Positions 11,323 to 22,547 of a stretch of DNA of 64,000 bases are shown in pieces; position 1 is the first letter of the stretch; the number at the start of each line of letters is the position of its first letter. The notes under the pieces were generated by a model. That model ran no database searches and had not been told where the DNA came from. It saw only the letters and a program-made list of their open reading frames with translations. Source of the DNA: Pristionchus mayeri (Eukaryota; Nematoda; Chromadorea; Rhabditida; Neodiplogasteridae); assembly GCA_036245805.1 (NCBI GenBank), contig BTRK01000002.1, positions 10,226,689-10,290,688 on the forward strand. Reading direction: 5' to 3'. The position numbers and the translations under genes were made by a program.

Positions 11323-11610
11323 TCCTTTCCACTTCCTCTTCTGTGCTTTCACAGTAATCCGCCGACGATGGAGAACAACCTGAGGTGAACATATTATTAC
11401 ATCTGCGAATATATTGAATCGTATAAACGGTACCTTGATCAGCCACTCCAGCTTTTCCTGGTCCCGATCTGGATGGCTCAGAGTGGAGGAGTGGAAGAGA
11501 AGGACGTCCAGTTTTCCGGCGAAGCATTCGATGCTTTCCTCAGTGTCGTCGATTGCTGCTACCATCTCTTCTGTGATTCCCTCGTAGATTCCATAGAGAG
11601 GGCCTGTAGA
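11323..11610 (-). repeat. Inner inverted repeat of the 3.7 kb element (partner 12788-13075)
   Basis: 288 bp pairing with 12788-13075 (coordinate sum 24398 at every checked point). It covers exon GIYEGITEEM, the following intron and the start of exon VVLHRRRITV. The near-identity implies a recent rearrangement inside the element. Confidence 0.9.
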
Positions 11611-12720
11611 GATCACAATTGATCGATCAGTAGGAATAGGAGTGGATGTAGGACTGATTGACTTACCTTTCTCGGGAGGAGGGAGTCTCTCCTTCAGATC
11701 AGCTACAGTACTCTCCAACTTAGTGATCTTGGTCAACCCCTCCTTGCTGGATTCCACCAGGAGGCGGCTCTGAGAAAAGATGTGAGCACGTTCAAACATG
11801 ATGAGTAAGGGTTGGTTTACCTCGTGTCTCACTCCAACAGTGTCATTATAGATTTCTCTACAGGTCCTCTCCAATCTATCCTGCCGAGCGTTCAACTTCT
11901 CGAAGTTTCCCTTCAGATCAACCAACAATCCGTAGATCGTATCCAGAGTTACCGTACCTGAAAACGGGTAGTCTACAAATAATAAAGAGAGAAGTCAATA
12001 CCGATTGGGGGAGAAGGGATGGGTGTGGGCAGATGAGTGAGAGCAGTCATTGGGGCGGGAGGGGCGCCAGTGTTCTTCTTCTTGGATGAGAAGGCTGACT
12101 TGGGAGGATGACTGGTAGCGGGTGTGTCTGCCACTGGAGGGATGGAGGTTCCTCGCTCTTTCTTCACTCGTTTGAGGTCCGGAGTGAGGTCGGGAGACAT
12201 CTCGAGAACATGCATGAATCTCGAGGCGGCACGCATTGGACGAGATCTCTTCCCTTCCTCTTCCACATCATATTCGGCAGGCTCAACAATTGAGAACTGC
12301 AAAGATCAAAGGCTACACTGGTCAAAGATTACGGTAGTGAACGACAAGATCAACCTACTGGTTCCTTTCTCTTGCGAGGCTGCCTGATTTCCCCGTTGAC
12401 AGCATCCTTCAGCAGCTTTTCCATCTCATCTCTCTTCCCCCCATTGACGTACAGAGCCTTTACCCTTGTCTTCACTACTTCGATATCCTCCCATGCCAAC
12501 TCCGGGCCTCGAATGAAAGTGCGGTCGGTGATCTCATACCGATCGCCGATCTTCACAAGGCAGTGTGAAATCTAAGATACAATGAATTATCAGATATGAA
12601 ATAACAGTAAAAGATTCGAATCAAGAGGTCAACAAAGAGAACAACGAGATGAGACGAGCGAATAAGGTACACTGATCCCCTATCTCTGAATTTCATCACG
12701 GTCGAGGGAGTGCTTCTCAT
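11323..12720 (-). pseudogene. Cargo gene, 5' part: seven exons, 3' end cut off at the TIR
   Basis: Exons join in consistent phase: 12720-12673 (MRSTPSTVMKFRDRGS), 12571-12359 (ISHCLVKIGDRYEITDRTF, then KRDEMEKLLKDAV), 12296-12002 (FSIVEPAEYDVEEEGKRSR, later a Pro-rich stretch), 11972-11821 (LDTIYGLLVDLKGNFEKLNA, likely coiled coil), 11769-11667 (SRLLVESSKEGL, ITKLESTVADLKERL), 11603-11434 (GIYEGITEEMVAAIDDTEES) and 11379 onward (VVLHRRRITVKAQKRKWKG), where the frame leaves the gene at 11323 and runs into the TIR. GC and codon use are unlike the AT-rich flanks. I do not recognise the family. The basic, Pro-rich and coiled-coil parts would suit a nuclear or DNA-associated protein, which is only a guess. 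The missing 3' end is present on the other strand at 13076-13660. Confidence 0.7.
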
Positions 12721-12794
12721 GAGTAATGCTGATGAAATCACTTCATAGGACCATTCGTGTCTCAGCTGATCAACATTTTGTTATTCATCTACAG

Positions 12795-13660
12795 GCCCTC
12801 TCTATGGAATCTACGAGGGAATCACAGAAGAGATGGTAGCAGCAATCGACGACACTGAGGAAAGCATCGAATGCTTCGCCGGAAAACTGGACGTCCTTCT
12901 CTTCCACTCCTCCACTCTGAGCCATCCAGATCGGGACCAGGAAAAGCTGGAGTGGCTGATCAAGGTACCGTTTATACGATTCAATATATTCGCAGATGTA
13001 ATAATATGTTCACCTCAGGTTGTTCTCCATCGTCGGCGGATTACTGTGAAAGCACAGAAGAGGAAGTGGAAAGGACTCATCCTTGGCCGAATCAACCACA
13101 ATGCTAGACGCGAGGAGGGAAAACAGCAGGAGAGACTTGTGGTGTCTCAGCCGAGAAGGGCTGTCTACACACGCCCTGTCCTTCTTTCTGCCGTAAGACC
13201 CTCTAGCACCGCGGCTCAGTTCCCCTCCACTCCCCGTGTCTCCTCTCCTCTCACGACAACTAGTCACTTCCCCTCTACTCCCCGTGTCTCTTCTTCTCTC
13301 ACCATGGCGAGTCAATTCCCCTCCACTCCTCGTGCCCCTTCTCTCGCCACGGCTAGTCACTTTCCCTCCACTACTTCTATTCCATCTCCCCTCTTTAGAA
13401 ATAATGCTTCCTATATTTCCCGTCAAGCTTCATCCGTTTCTCGCACCTCTAGCTCGACTTCCAATTACGCCACAGTTCCCCGTGCATCCTCCTCTCTATC
13501 CAGACCTTATTCAACTCAAATGTTCCCCTCAACCTCTGTATATCACAGCCAACGTTCTGTTTCTGCTTCAATGAGTTACATGAATGCACCTATCACTAAC
13601 CATCTCGAAGAAGAAGATAATGGTAACAATTTCGACGACTACTCCCTCGCCTATGACTAA
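12795..13660 (+). pseudogene. Cargo gene, 3' part on the opposite strand
   Basis: Two exons: 12795-12964, identical to the sixth exon of the minus-strand copy, and 13019-13660, which starts with VVLHRRRITVKAQKRKWKG and continues to a natural end (NNFDDYSLAYD). The extra C-terminal part is low complexity, rich in Ser/Pro/Thr, with a repeated FPSTPR motif at about 20-residue spacing. No promoter or 5' exons precede it on this strand, so it is probably the 3' half of the same gene separated by internal inversion or inverted duplication. It could be expressed only if a new promoter lies in the 12.72-12.79 kb gap. Function unknown. Confidence 0.65.
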
Positions 13661-14307
13661 CCCCTCGAATGTTCTCCTGATCGAATATTTATATTCCTAC
13701 TCTACCCAATTGATTATTCAAATTGCTCCATCCCTGTTATGTTATGGAATAAACAAGAAGTAATTTCTGTGACTCAAAATTTATCACAAAACAATACAAT
13801 AATGATAAAACGAACCAAACAAATACTCTTCCTCCTCAGATGCCTCCGTTGACGCTGGCCCATGGCATCGTTATCTCAAATTTCTTCACAAGCTTTTACT
13901 GTTCTATTCAAATAAAAGGCAAAAAAGTAGAAAAGTACTCATCTAGGTCGCATTCGTGGGAGGGGAGAAATGCAGCCAAGGGAGGGCGAGGGGGCCACCA
14001 CTGAAATGCAATCGCATATTTCACTATATTGTGCACAATAAACAAGGAATTTAGCAAGAAACAGCGCAAAAAATTGACGAACCTGTATTACACCTAGCCT
14101 GCGCGGCTTGATTCCGCTCCGGGCCTCTCGGGGCCTCCTCCCGAGCCAAAAGTCGACGAAAATAACCTGAAATATCCAAAGAGAAGAACAGAAATGGAAA
14201 TAAAAAAGTGAGAAAAAGTAACTTATCGTCAAAAGTTGTCCATGGGTGCTGCTCCTGGTGGAGCAGCACCCTTCCTCCTCTTCTCCCCGTCGCCGACAGC
14301 TCGCTGA
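13661..14307 (-). other. Inner right part of the 3.7 kb element, coding-like patch
   Basis: 13661-13930 is AT-rich with nothing visible. 13940-14307 has GC-rich minus-strand blocks bordered by possible splice sites (for example after a tttcag near 14169) that read YFRRLLAREEAPRG and, upstream, GEKRRKGAAPPGAAP. No frame joins them convincingly, so former exons of another captured gene are possible but unproven. Confidence 0.3.
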
Positions 14308-14666
14308 ACCACAAAAATCAACAATTTGAGCAACATAACCATGAAAACGACCAAAATTGACGAAAAATGAGGGCCGATGAAAATAGCGTGGCGTATCACT
14401 TTTGAAGTGCAATTTTGCACAGCAAAAGTGACGGTTTCCGATTACGGTATTCATTTTTCTTTACACTTTCAGCCATTTTCTCGTAAAATTATCGATTTTA
14501 TTTTTTTAAATTAACAGATAATAAAATGGGAGGCGACAAGGAATTCAACGAGCATAAAAACGACTCATAACGTTGTATTTTGAGTGTTTTCCTCTCGCTA
14601 AACGCAAATTTGATACAATTCCGAACCGTATCATATCCGTTCCGGAATATTAATTCGGTACGATAG
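14308..14666 (-). repeat. Right long terminal inverted repeat of the 3.7 kb element
   Basis: Inverted partner of 10971-11319, ending taattcggtacgatag. The match stops abruptly at 14308. Confidence 0.85.
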
Positions 14667-14704
14667 TATAGTTTTTGCGTAGATTTCGAAAATCGTAGTG
14701 TGAA

Positions 14705-15068
14705 CGCTTCTGTGTGTTTACACTATGTCGCGAGACCATTCTTAGAAATCATATTGTTTTTATGTTGACTGTCACATCTTGTTCTATTCGCCTTCAACTT
14801 AGTAGTTATAATAAAAAAGGCATGACTCGACCATGGCTAGTTTTTCAACTCGTCACGAACCACTCTGGCGCCGACTGCGTTCGGCTTAATAATTGGCGCG
14901 GAGGTATTTTCGCAGAATTCTTTAAAAAATGTTTGTATATATATTGTAGGTCATAATTCTAGTAGTTTTTTGTTTGATAATACCGTTCGTTTCCGAAGCA
15001 ATCTACCATGCTGGTCAGTGGTAATAATTCACAATTAGCTATAGGCTGGTTGCAAGTGTGAAATGATT
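14705..15068 (+). repeat. Dispersed duplication, copy 2 (partner 3370-3725)
   Basis: Same-strand match to 3370-3725, sharing ggcatgactcgaccatggct and aatctaccatgctggtcagt. It lies directly beside the 3.7 kb element's right end. Confidence 0.7.
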
Positions 15069-15191
15069 GTGAAATTTTTAAAATGTAAATATATGAAATT
15101 ACACACATCCTATAAATGATATTTCAATTTTATGAAATTTATTAGTTTATAAATATTCAATAAATATGTGTATTTTTAAAAATACTAGCAT

Positions 15192-15676
15192 CTAATAAAT
15201 TAAAAAAAAACACACCGTATTAGTAGTACCGGAACTTATTTCAAGCCAGCTCGAAAGTCCAAAGTAGTTCGCATACTTGCGAGCAATGTAAACTTTGACA
15301 ATTCTCCTCCTACGACTGTCGATTCGAATTTCAAATTTCCCAATATGCGGAATGTCCTTGCACTTTTTGAGATGTTCACGGCAGATAGAATTCCAACGAG
15401 GAGATATCTGCAATTGATAGATTCAAATTAATATTTTTTTAAAAATACAAATATTAATATTAAAATGTATTGAAGATGGACCAGAATTTGTCATTACAGG
15501 ATTATCGAATTAGGTTGAATTGGAGATATACGTTTATGTTCAATTGCAGATAATATAACAAAACTTACCACTCGCAGATTGTCAATTTCCCAAATGTTAG
15601 TGAGCGGAATAATTTTTCTGATGACATCTGATGGAAGAGTGTCCAGATTTAGTTGCACATCACTTTGAGCGTCCAT
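15192..15676 (-). CDS. F-box-like protein, family 1 (two exons, about 107 aa)
   Basis: Exon 1 (15676-15569, 36 codons) starts MDAQSDVQLNLDTLPSDVIR and ends IWEIDNLRV before GTAAGT; exon 2 (15407-15192, after attgcag) gives ISPRWNSICREHLKKCKDIP, IRIDSRRRRIVKVYIARKYA and a stop. The joint is phase 0 and the frame stays open. It resembles the genes at 6.0, 21.4 and 23.6 kb, but no third exon (FVEVTKEFD type) was found downstream, where the DNA is very AT-rich, so it may be a shortened copy. The N-terminal LPSDVI..I pattern suggests an F-box, hence a possible SCF adaptor; this is an inference. Confidence 0.55.
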
Positions 15677-15915
15677 GGTTTTCTGTAAAACGTTGGATAT
15701 TTTATAAATTGACAAGATACGCTGCAAAAATGAATCGATGAAAACATCAATGCAAATACGAGAAGAAAAATAAGACGAAGAATCGATGTTGATACATATA
15801 AATGGCTCACATTTATTTATCGTGGGACTTTATATTGCCCCTCTAGCTGGGCGCTTCCGATTTCAAAGTTTGAGAGTAGTGAGGAGAGGAATGAATGAAC
15901 AATAAATAGATCGGA

Positions 15916-15930
15916 CCCCCCCCCCCCCCC
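15916..15930 (+). repeat. 15-base C homopolymer
   Basis: An uninterrupted C run in otherwise gene-free sequence (15680-16060). Its length is prone to sequencing error. Confidence 0.8.
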
Positions 15931-16064
15931 TCCTCATAATACACACCAAGATCAGGTTTGCCACTGGGAATCAGATTGGTTGTAAAAAGGTGACATACAC
16001 AACACAATCGGAACCCCCCTTACAGTACACGCAAGGACTGCCTCTGGATGGATGAATAATTACC

Positions 16065-16285
16065 TCATCGGGAACATTTTCCAAAAAAATAGTGCCGAAC
16101 ATCTTTCATATTGTTGTGTTAGAACTCCCTAAAAGTAATAAAAAAATATGGGTCATTTGTCCCAGAACCGGCATTTAGTTTTATCCTTAGTTATTTTAGT
16201 TATGGCTTTTAGTTTGGTTTTACACCCGGCTATAGTACATATCTGCTCAAGATCATCTAAATATATGACGTTTGGCTCAAAATGA
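16065..16285 (+). repeat. Outer inverted repeat, left arm (partner 20568-20755)
   Basis: Contains cacccggctatagt and atatgggtcatttgtccca, which reappear as complements at about 20568-20755. Together they bracket a 4.7 kb stack of nested elements and probably mark an older insertion later filled by others. Confidence 0.7.
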
Positions 16286-16445
16286 AAATTATTTCCAGCA
16301 ACATTCGTGTTTCACTCGAGACGATTAGACAACAAGTAAAAATGATCTGATTAAACGAATTGTGTTAACAAAATAAAAAGATTTTCTCTGGCGAGCGGTG
16401 GAGCGCAGCAGATTTTTTTATGCAGGTTATGCAACAACAAGTGTA

Positions 16446-17894
16446 TATGAGAGACTTTTTGAGTCGATGAACATATGCTTGGCATTAGCAAAAAATCGAA
16501 TCCGTCCAAAATGTGTACACATGTAGTACTCGGTGAGTACTACTCAGACGTGGAATATTTAGTGTTCTAGATCAAGGGTTCGGGAATGAGATGTACTTTG
16601 GTTCAAAAATTTCAATTTTCGAATTTTGCCGTTTCGCGATGGATCTGATCGATTCATATCTCTAAAAATTCATAATATTCACTGTAGTGTACCTACCAAG
16701 TTTCATCAGAATCGGATGAAAACTCGACGTGAAAACATCAATTTTCGACTAATATTATTTTTAGCTATTTCAGATATGGTGTTATTGACACTTTTTATTA
16801 GCTTGATTTGTAGCTCTCATTGATTAATGTTCACTATAAATTTTTGAGCGAGAAATAAAAATAAATGTCTGGCGAAATTTTCGAAAAACCGAAAAAAGTC
16901 AGTTCGTAATAAAGTTTCAGTCTACCGTATCATGTCATGAGAATACTTCGCAAATCGGCGAACATTGATTAATTTTTGAATCATTTGGAATTTGAAGGTT
17001 TCAGTGCTGAACCTAACTGGCACATAACAGCGAACAACTGAAATCATTCGATAATGTGCTGAAATCGGACAGAGGTGTGATACTTGTGTAATGGTGCATT
17101 TTACAAATTGCAGTAACTGACCGCTATCACTTCAAATGTATTGAAATCGTAATTTCGATACAAGTATTGACTATAGTTCATGAAAGTTTGTGAGAAAACT
17201 ACATGGGTAATAGTTCAGTCAATTTGTAAAATACACCATTACACAAGTGTCACACCTCAGGCCGATTTCAGCACATTACAGAATGATTTCACTTGTTCAC
17301 TGTTATGCGCCAGTTAGGTTCAGCACTGAAACATTCAAATTCCAAATGATTCAAAAATTAATCAATGTTCGCCGATTTGCGAAGTATTCTCATGACAGGA
17401 TACGGTAGCCTGAAACTTTATTACGAACTGACTTTTTTCGGTTTTTCAAAAATTTCGCCAGACATGTATTTTTATTTTTCGCTCAAAATTTTATAGTAAA
17501 CATTAATCAATGAGAGCTACCAATCAAGCTAATAAAAAGTGTCAATACCACCATATCTGAAATAGCTAAAAATAATATTGATCGAAAATTGATGTTTTCT
17601 CGTAGAGTTTTCATCCGATTCTGATGAAACTTGGCAGGTGCACTCAAGTGAATATTATGAATTTTTAGATATATGAATCGATCAGATCCATCGCGAAACG
17701 GCAAAATTCAAAAATTGAAATTTTTGAACCAAAGTACATCTCATTCCCGAACCCTTGACATAGAACACTAAATATGCCACGTGTGAGTAGTACTTACCGA
17801 GTACTACATGTGTACACATTTTGGAGGAATTTGATTTTTCGCTAATGCCAAGGTTATCTACAGATATGTTCACTCACTCAAAAAGTCTCTCATA
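16446..17894. mobile_element. 1.45 kb palindromic (fold-back) element
   Basis: Two arms of about 0.65-0.7 kb are inverted copies meeting near 17170; the ends read tatgagagactttttgagt and its complement, with TA at the borders. Mirrored frames in both arms (MPFRDGSDRFI...) are shadows of the palindrome, not genes. The transcript would form a long hairpin. The copy-2 1.26 kb element starts only 8 bp beyond its right end. Confidence 0.85.
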
Positions 17895-17901
17895 TGTATC
17901 A

Positions 17902-19179
17902 GGTTGTAACATGTTTTGTCGCGTCCAATCTCTTATGCATTTTAACCTCAGAAATTCTTCGAATTAATTTAATCTCAATTTCGTTATTCATCATCAGTGA
18001 GGGCCTTCGTACTCTTTCTTACGCGCTTTACTTCAGTCCTGTCAAGGCAGTTGAGGAGGCACATTAGTCAGACAAAGTTGTACTGAGATAAGGATTACAA
18101 ATCATTTTCACGCATCAGCTCTTCTTGAAAAGGATAAATTATGCCGATTTTGTGTGATTTGCGTAAAGTACTACATATGTGCATAATTTTGAACCACTCA
18201 CGGATAATGACAAACGAAAATCGTTCTAGAAATGTAGACGAGTTTGTATAATGCGGATGGTTGGTGACGGTCGTGAAAACTTTCGCAAGCCGAATTTTCT
18301 TCTCAATAGATATCCAGATCCAAATAGTGGTGGAATATAGTTCACCCAAAGCGGTCAGTATGCAGACAAAGTTTGGGGTAGATTGGGTTCTGTTGAGATA
18401 AGTGGCTCCATTCAGAACGATGGTATGTAAATTAAACTAATGAAATCGGCACTTTGTTCCTATTCCTACCTCGCACACATGTTCAATATCTGATTTGTTG
18501 TGTCCATCCTAACCATAAACCCTTCCCTTACTAGATATACTTCACTGAGTGTATCTACTTGGGATAAGTTTGGAAATAAATAGCTTTTGAATGACAATCT
18601 TTAATTCGAAACACCTAAACTTGCATATTTTGGTAAAATTGTGCGCGAATTGAATTAATAAAAATTCAAATTTCCCACAAGTGGAGTGTTCTTTCTCTCA
18701 CTTGTTTAATGATAAATTATACCTCCATGAGTGGTAATTGGAACGCACTTATGTTAGTCACTGTTGTTGCAATTCTGGATTCAGAAGAGTTGGTCAAGTT
18801 GGCTACGAATCAGCGGCTAACCTTACACTCAGTGAAGTATATCTTTGATTCCGCTCAACATAGCACCATATCTGGCGTATATTTTGAAAGAGCATTGACG
18901 GGGTATATCACCATGCTGTAGAAGTTTGGTTCATTATTCATCTCTGCGAACTAGCACCTGATCAAACGAATTAAAAAAATCTGCACCAAATTTAAATCAG
19001 TTCATATTAATATTTTTCGCATAGCCAGCGTGCGCAGTTCAGCTCTACCCTATGGTTTTTTTTATGTGCATGAACACCCCAAACATATACTAGGAGGTCA
19101 GGCATTGATAATGTTTGAGAAGTATCCTTCATGGAAATATTGTGAACCTCCGAAATGCGACAAAACTTATGTTACAACC
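17902..19179. mobile_element. 1.26 kb inverted-repeat element, copy 2
   Basis: Near-identical to 8619-9879 in the same orientation. The left tip reads ggttgtaacatgttttgtcg, having lost a few bases against copy 1. A short extra piece (atatacttcactgagtgta) sits near 18534. Confidence 0.85.
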
Positions 19180-19190
19180 TAATATGATAT

Positions 19191-20274
19191 ACAGGGTGCG
19201 AGAAAAGTATTGTGACACAATTCAATTAAGCCCCGCTTGGTGCGCAGTGTTTTAATTTATCCCAATTTTTTGCACCATGTACCTTAGCTATGTAGCTATT
19301 TAGCGCTCATGTATCAAACAAATATTTCTTTTAGATTACGAGATTTAATTTATTAAAAATTTAGTGAAGAAAAACGATCATGTTTCTCTCACTGCATGAG
19401 TCGTATTCTTTGATGCCGCATTACAACAATGTAATAGGTGGCGCATTCCATTATTTTTTCTTAAGAAGGGCACTTGTGCCCGAGTCTAAATATGTGTCCA
19501 TTTAATTTGGAGATTTGGTTATACAGCTTAAAAATATTTAAAAGTAAGCTGTGACGAACGGCCCTCGAAAAAATTTTCTCGAATAAAGATGTCGCGTCCA
19601 TCAAATAAGAATGATAGAAAAATATAACTGTATATATTATGGTACACGTCCATTCAGTAGTGCAAATATGCTTTCAGTTTAAATTGGGAAAGCGAATATG
19701 CTTCTGTACAAGTTTCGAATCTGTCCCAAGTGTCGTTTTCAGCCATATTTTCTCATGTATGGTTCAGTAGTTTAAACCATGTTTTCATTCAGTTTGACGC
19801 TACTAAAATTCATAATTCGGTCCTTGCATATAACATACAAGTTTATATCTCAATATATTGATGCTGAGAAAGAAATTCGAAAATGTGATTTTTCAAAAAG
19901 ATAATTCCGTATCAAAGTGTGATGCAGTTATTTTCATATTTCTCCGTTTCCTGATATCGTATTTCGCCTAAACAAGTATACTTTAAAGAGGAATGGTTGC
20001 TCTCCATACTCAAGTTGAGAAAGCGGGGGAATTATTATCCGAAGATTTTTTATTATTAATTAAAGAGAAAAATGAGCTGCGGGCCAAGGGCCCATTTTTT
20101 CGAACTTGAAAATCGAAAAGCTCTGAAAAACAAAATCGATAGATGGGGAACTGTGATAAAATTGTTGGAGGTACTGTTCGCAGGCATACAATGGCGAAAG
20201 CAGAAATCTATGCTATCATTACTTCGCGAGATATTACATAAAAGACTTGTCACCATACTTTTCTCGCACCCTGT
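19191..20274. mobile_element. 1.08 kb TIR element, mariner/Tc type
   Basis: Ends acagggtgcgagaaaagtat and cttttctcgcaccctgt are inverted repeats with TA at both borders. No transposase is readable; the two opposing frames near 20056-20316 overlap each other and look incidental. It abuts copy 2 of the 1.26 kb element with about 11 bp between. Confidence 0.8.
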
Positions 20275-20567
20275 ACCAATATAAAAGCCGAATTCGAAGT
20301 GTCTTCTACTTGGCAATTTTCACTCAAAAATTGACACTCTGAAAAAAAATCTTAAAATGGCATTTTTTAGAACGTTGATTTTTTTGATTTTTTTAACGTT
20401 TGCAAATTGCTGTTAGTTTAGGTAAAGTAGGTAAATCTCATTGCAGATTATGCTAATTCGCGAATTAACGGTGTAATCCATAGTTAGAGTGCCTCGTTGT
20501 TAGGGGAAATCAATAATTTCGCGAAGTAACAATTTCGCGACTTTTTTTAATATAAAAAATTTCTCCG

Positions 20568-20755
20568 CGCATTTTGAGCTAAACGCCATATCCGTAGCTC
20601 ATCTGGGAGCAGATATACACTATAGCCGGGTGCAACACCGGGAAATTACTAAAAGCTGGCTCTGGGACCAATGACCCATATTTTTAGAAATCTTACTTCT
20701 ATGAGTATGAACGATTTTCGGAACAACTTTTTTTGAAGATGTTCCCGCTCACCAC
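20568..20755 (-). repeat. Outer inverted repeat, right arm (partner 16065-16285)
   Basis: Contains actatagccgggtg and gggaccaatgacccatat, complementary to the left arm. 20756-21380 beyond it holds no gene I can support. Confidence 0.7.
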
Positions 20756-21380
20756 CACTGACGTGATACGTGTGATAAGAGCTAAACTGGAATAAATGGT
20801 AATTGTGCGAGTTATCTCGGCGAATAATGTTTCCAATTCATGGCCAGGTTAATGCCTTGCATTGCTTTTCGAATCATATCAATATCTTCCTGTTTCTTGC
20901 AAAAATGTAGTTAGGATTTTGTCAGAAAAGTCTAACCAATAAATGTCGTATGTGCATCTCTACCATTTCCAATTCGAAAACTACACGAACAGTTACTTCT
21001 CTATTTCTTATCTATCCAGGATTATCTGATAATTCAAGCTACACTTTACCAATAAATGTCAAATGTTCAGTCAAAAATGTGTAGCCAATCATGTTTGCGT
21101 ACTCCCATCTCAATTATCCCATTAACTGTATGTAGGTCGTAGCCTTGAGCGATAATTTAGAGCTGATTCACCATATCCTGACGATCTTACGGAGACATAA
21201 TGTTACAACGTTGCAAAAAAATAAATATATCATTGTTTGCAAACAAATGGTTTTCAATAAATTTTGAATATTGAAAAAATGTTTAGCGGTTGGATGAAAA
21301 GCAAACATTGTTTTATAACAAATACTATTCAATGCAAGAAAACCTTGATGGATGCAGATATCAAAAGCGAAGTTCGACAA

Positions 21381-22547
21381 TTAGTGGACCAAGGAAGAGC
21401 GCTGCATCGCTTGATCAACGAAAATGTGGGATATTGTTCCCCCGTGCCAGTGGATGCCCACCGCAGTGCCGTTCATAGCCTCGAAAAGAGCCTTCAGATC
21501 GGCGTGTTCCTTAGTTCCCATGGTTGGAGTGGTGTGCAGAGTTCGGATGCGGGAACAACGACTAAATAGACGAGAAAAATGACGAGAAAAGTCGCGAATG
21601 TTGTCGAATTCCTTCGAGACTTTGATGAACTGAAAATATTCTTGTATTTTATATTTTACGCAACGTTTCACGGGGTGGGGGGGGGGGTAGTTTTAAGTTT
21701 TTTCTTAGACGATGGGGTACAGTACATGCTAATCGCCTTGCCCATATGCGGCCGAGGCGGCCCGCGGCGGACCGCGGATTCCGCGGATTTTGAGGGAAGC
21801 ATGCAATTTTTCACCATTCAATTTTTTTTTTGATTTTCATATTCTCTATAAAATTTCGCATCGGATGGACTATTCTTTCACATTTAAAAAATGTATAAAT
21901 CGATATTTTGAATGCGACAATGCCTCAACCTACCGTAATCGCACCTACCGTAATCGTTTGCGATAGCACTTTGCCAGTCGCTTTCGCAACTGAGATTACG
22001 GTAGGTTGAGGCATTGCCGCATTCAAAATATCGATGTTTTTAAATGTGAATGAATAGTCCATCCGATGCGAAATTTTATAGAGAATTTGAAAATCAAAAA
22101 ATCGGTGCTTCCCGCAAAATCGATCCGCGGAATCCGCGGGCCGCCGCGGCCGCATATGGGCAAGGTGATTAGCATGCACTGTATACGGCATGAAATTCAA
22201 AAAAAAAATGGTCAAAACGGATTCCAATAAAAATTGATCCATGTCTGCTAATTCCGTGCTCCAAACAGTCAATATGCGGAAGATCATTACATTTCGTAAT
22301 ATACGCAATGCAAAGAGAGTTCCATCGAGTGGAAATCTGAAATTGATGGAGTTACAAAATGACATATTGACCTGAATAATTGGTTAACATGTATAAATTG
22401 AGAATCAGTAGATGCTTCAAAATAGTTTGTTCGTTTCTTACCATCCTAACATTATCGATCTCACATATTTCGGTGAATGGAACTATAATCTATGATGTCC
22501 GATGGCAAATTATTGAGTATCAGTTCCTCATTTTCAACAGCTGACAT
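21381..22547 (-). pseudogene. F-box-like gene, family 1, interrupted by a palindromic element
   Basis: Exon A (22547-22442) starts MSAVENEELILNNLPSDII, then needs a frame change to reach IVPFTEICEIDNVRM; it is 106 nt against 108 in two paralogues. Exon B (from 22336) reads ISTRWNSLCIAYITKCNDLP and decays where the palindrome 21720-22181 begins. Exon C (21629-21381, 83 codons with stop) is open and reads FIKVSKEFDNIRDFSRHFSR, then GTKEHADLKALFEAMNG and ends QRSSLVH. The same A-B-C order occurs intact at 23.6-24.4 kb. The frameshift and the insertion make a working product unlikely; exon C may survive by chance. Confidence 0.65.
21720..22181. mobile_element. 462-bp palindromic TA-flanked element
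   Basis: The arms begin cagtacatgctaatcgcctt and cagtgcatgctaatcacctt (complement), flanked by TA on both sides (718-719, 182-183), with GC-rich cores (gcggccgaggcggcccgcgg) near the tips and a centre at about 21965. No coding capacity. It lies between exons B and C of the F-box-like gene and has replaced the end of exon B. Confidence 0.88.

Larger units (their letters stand above)
10971..14666. mobile_element. 3.7 kb element with about 350-bp terminal inverted repeats and a split cargo gene
   Basis: The left TIR 10971-11319 and right TIR 14308-14666 are near-identical inverted copies beginning ctatcgtaccgaattaatat. A TA next to each tip is compatible with a TA target duplication. Inside are a minus-strand gene (12720 to 11323) and a plus-strand segment (12795-13660) that shares 288 bp with it as an inner inverted repeat. 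No transposase is recognisable, so the element looks non-autonomous or of an unfamiliar type. The cargo has clean introns, so it was taken in as genomic DNA. Adjoining sequence is ordinary AT-rich repeat DNA. Confidence 0.85.

Noticed and set aside
11257..11928. Single long minus-strand frame through the cargo gene
   Set aside because: It reads through introns that happen to lack stops; the spliced exons give cleaner borders and match the second copy.
13010..13426. Minus-strand frame with repeated Arg/Gly-rich motifs
   Set aside because: It is the antisense of the Ser/Pro-rich repeats of the plus-strand cargo exon; no splice sites or start context support it.
17507..17704. Pair of matching frames (also 16626-16823) suggesting a gene family
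   Set aside because: They are the two arms of one palindrome, not independent genes.
19191..20316. Search for a mariner transposase in the 1.08 kb element
   Set aside because: No DD34D-like or helix-turn-helix motif could be read in any frame; opposing frames overlap each other.
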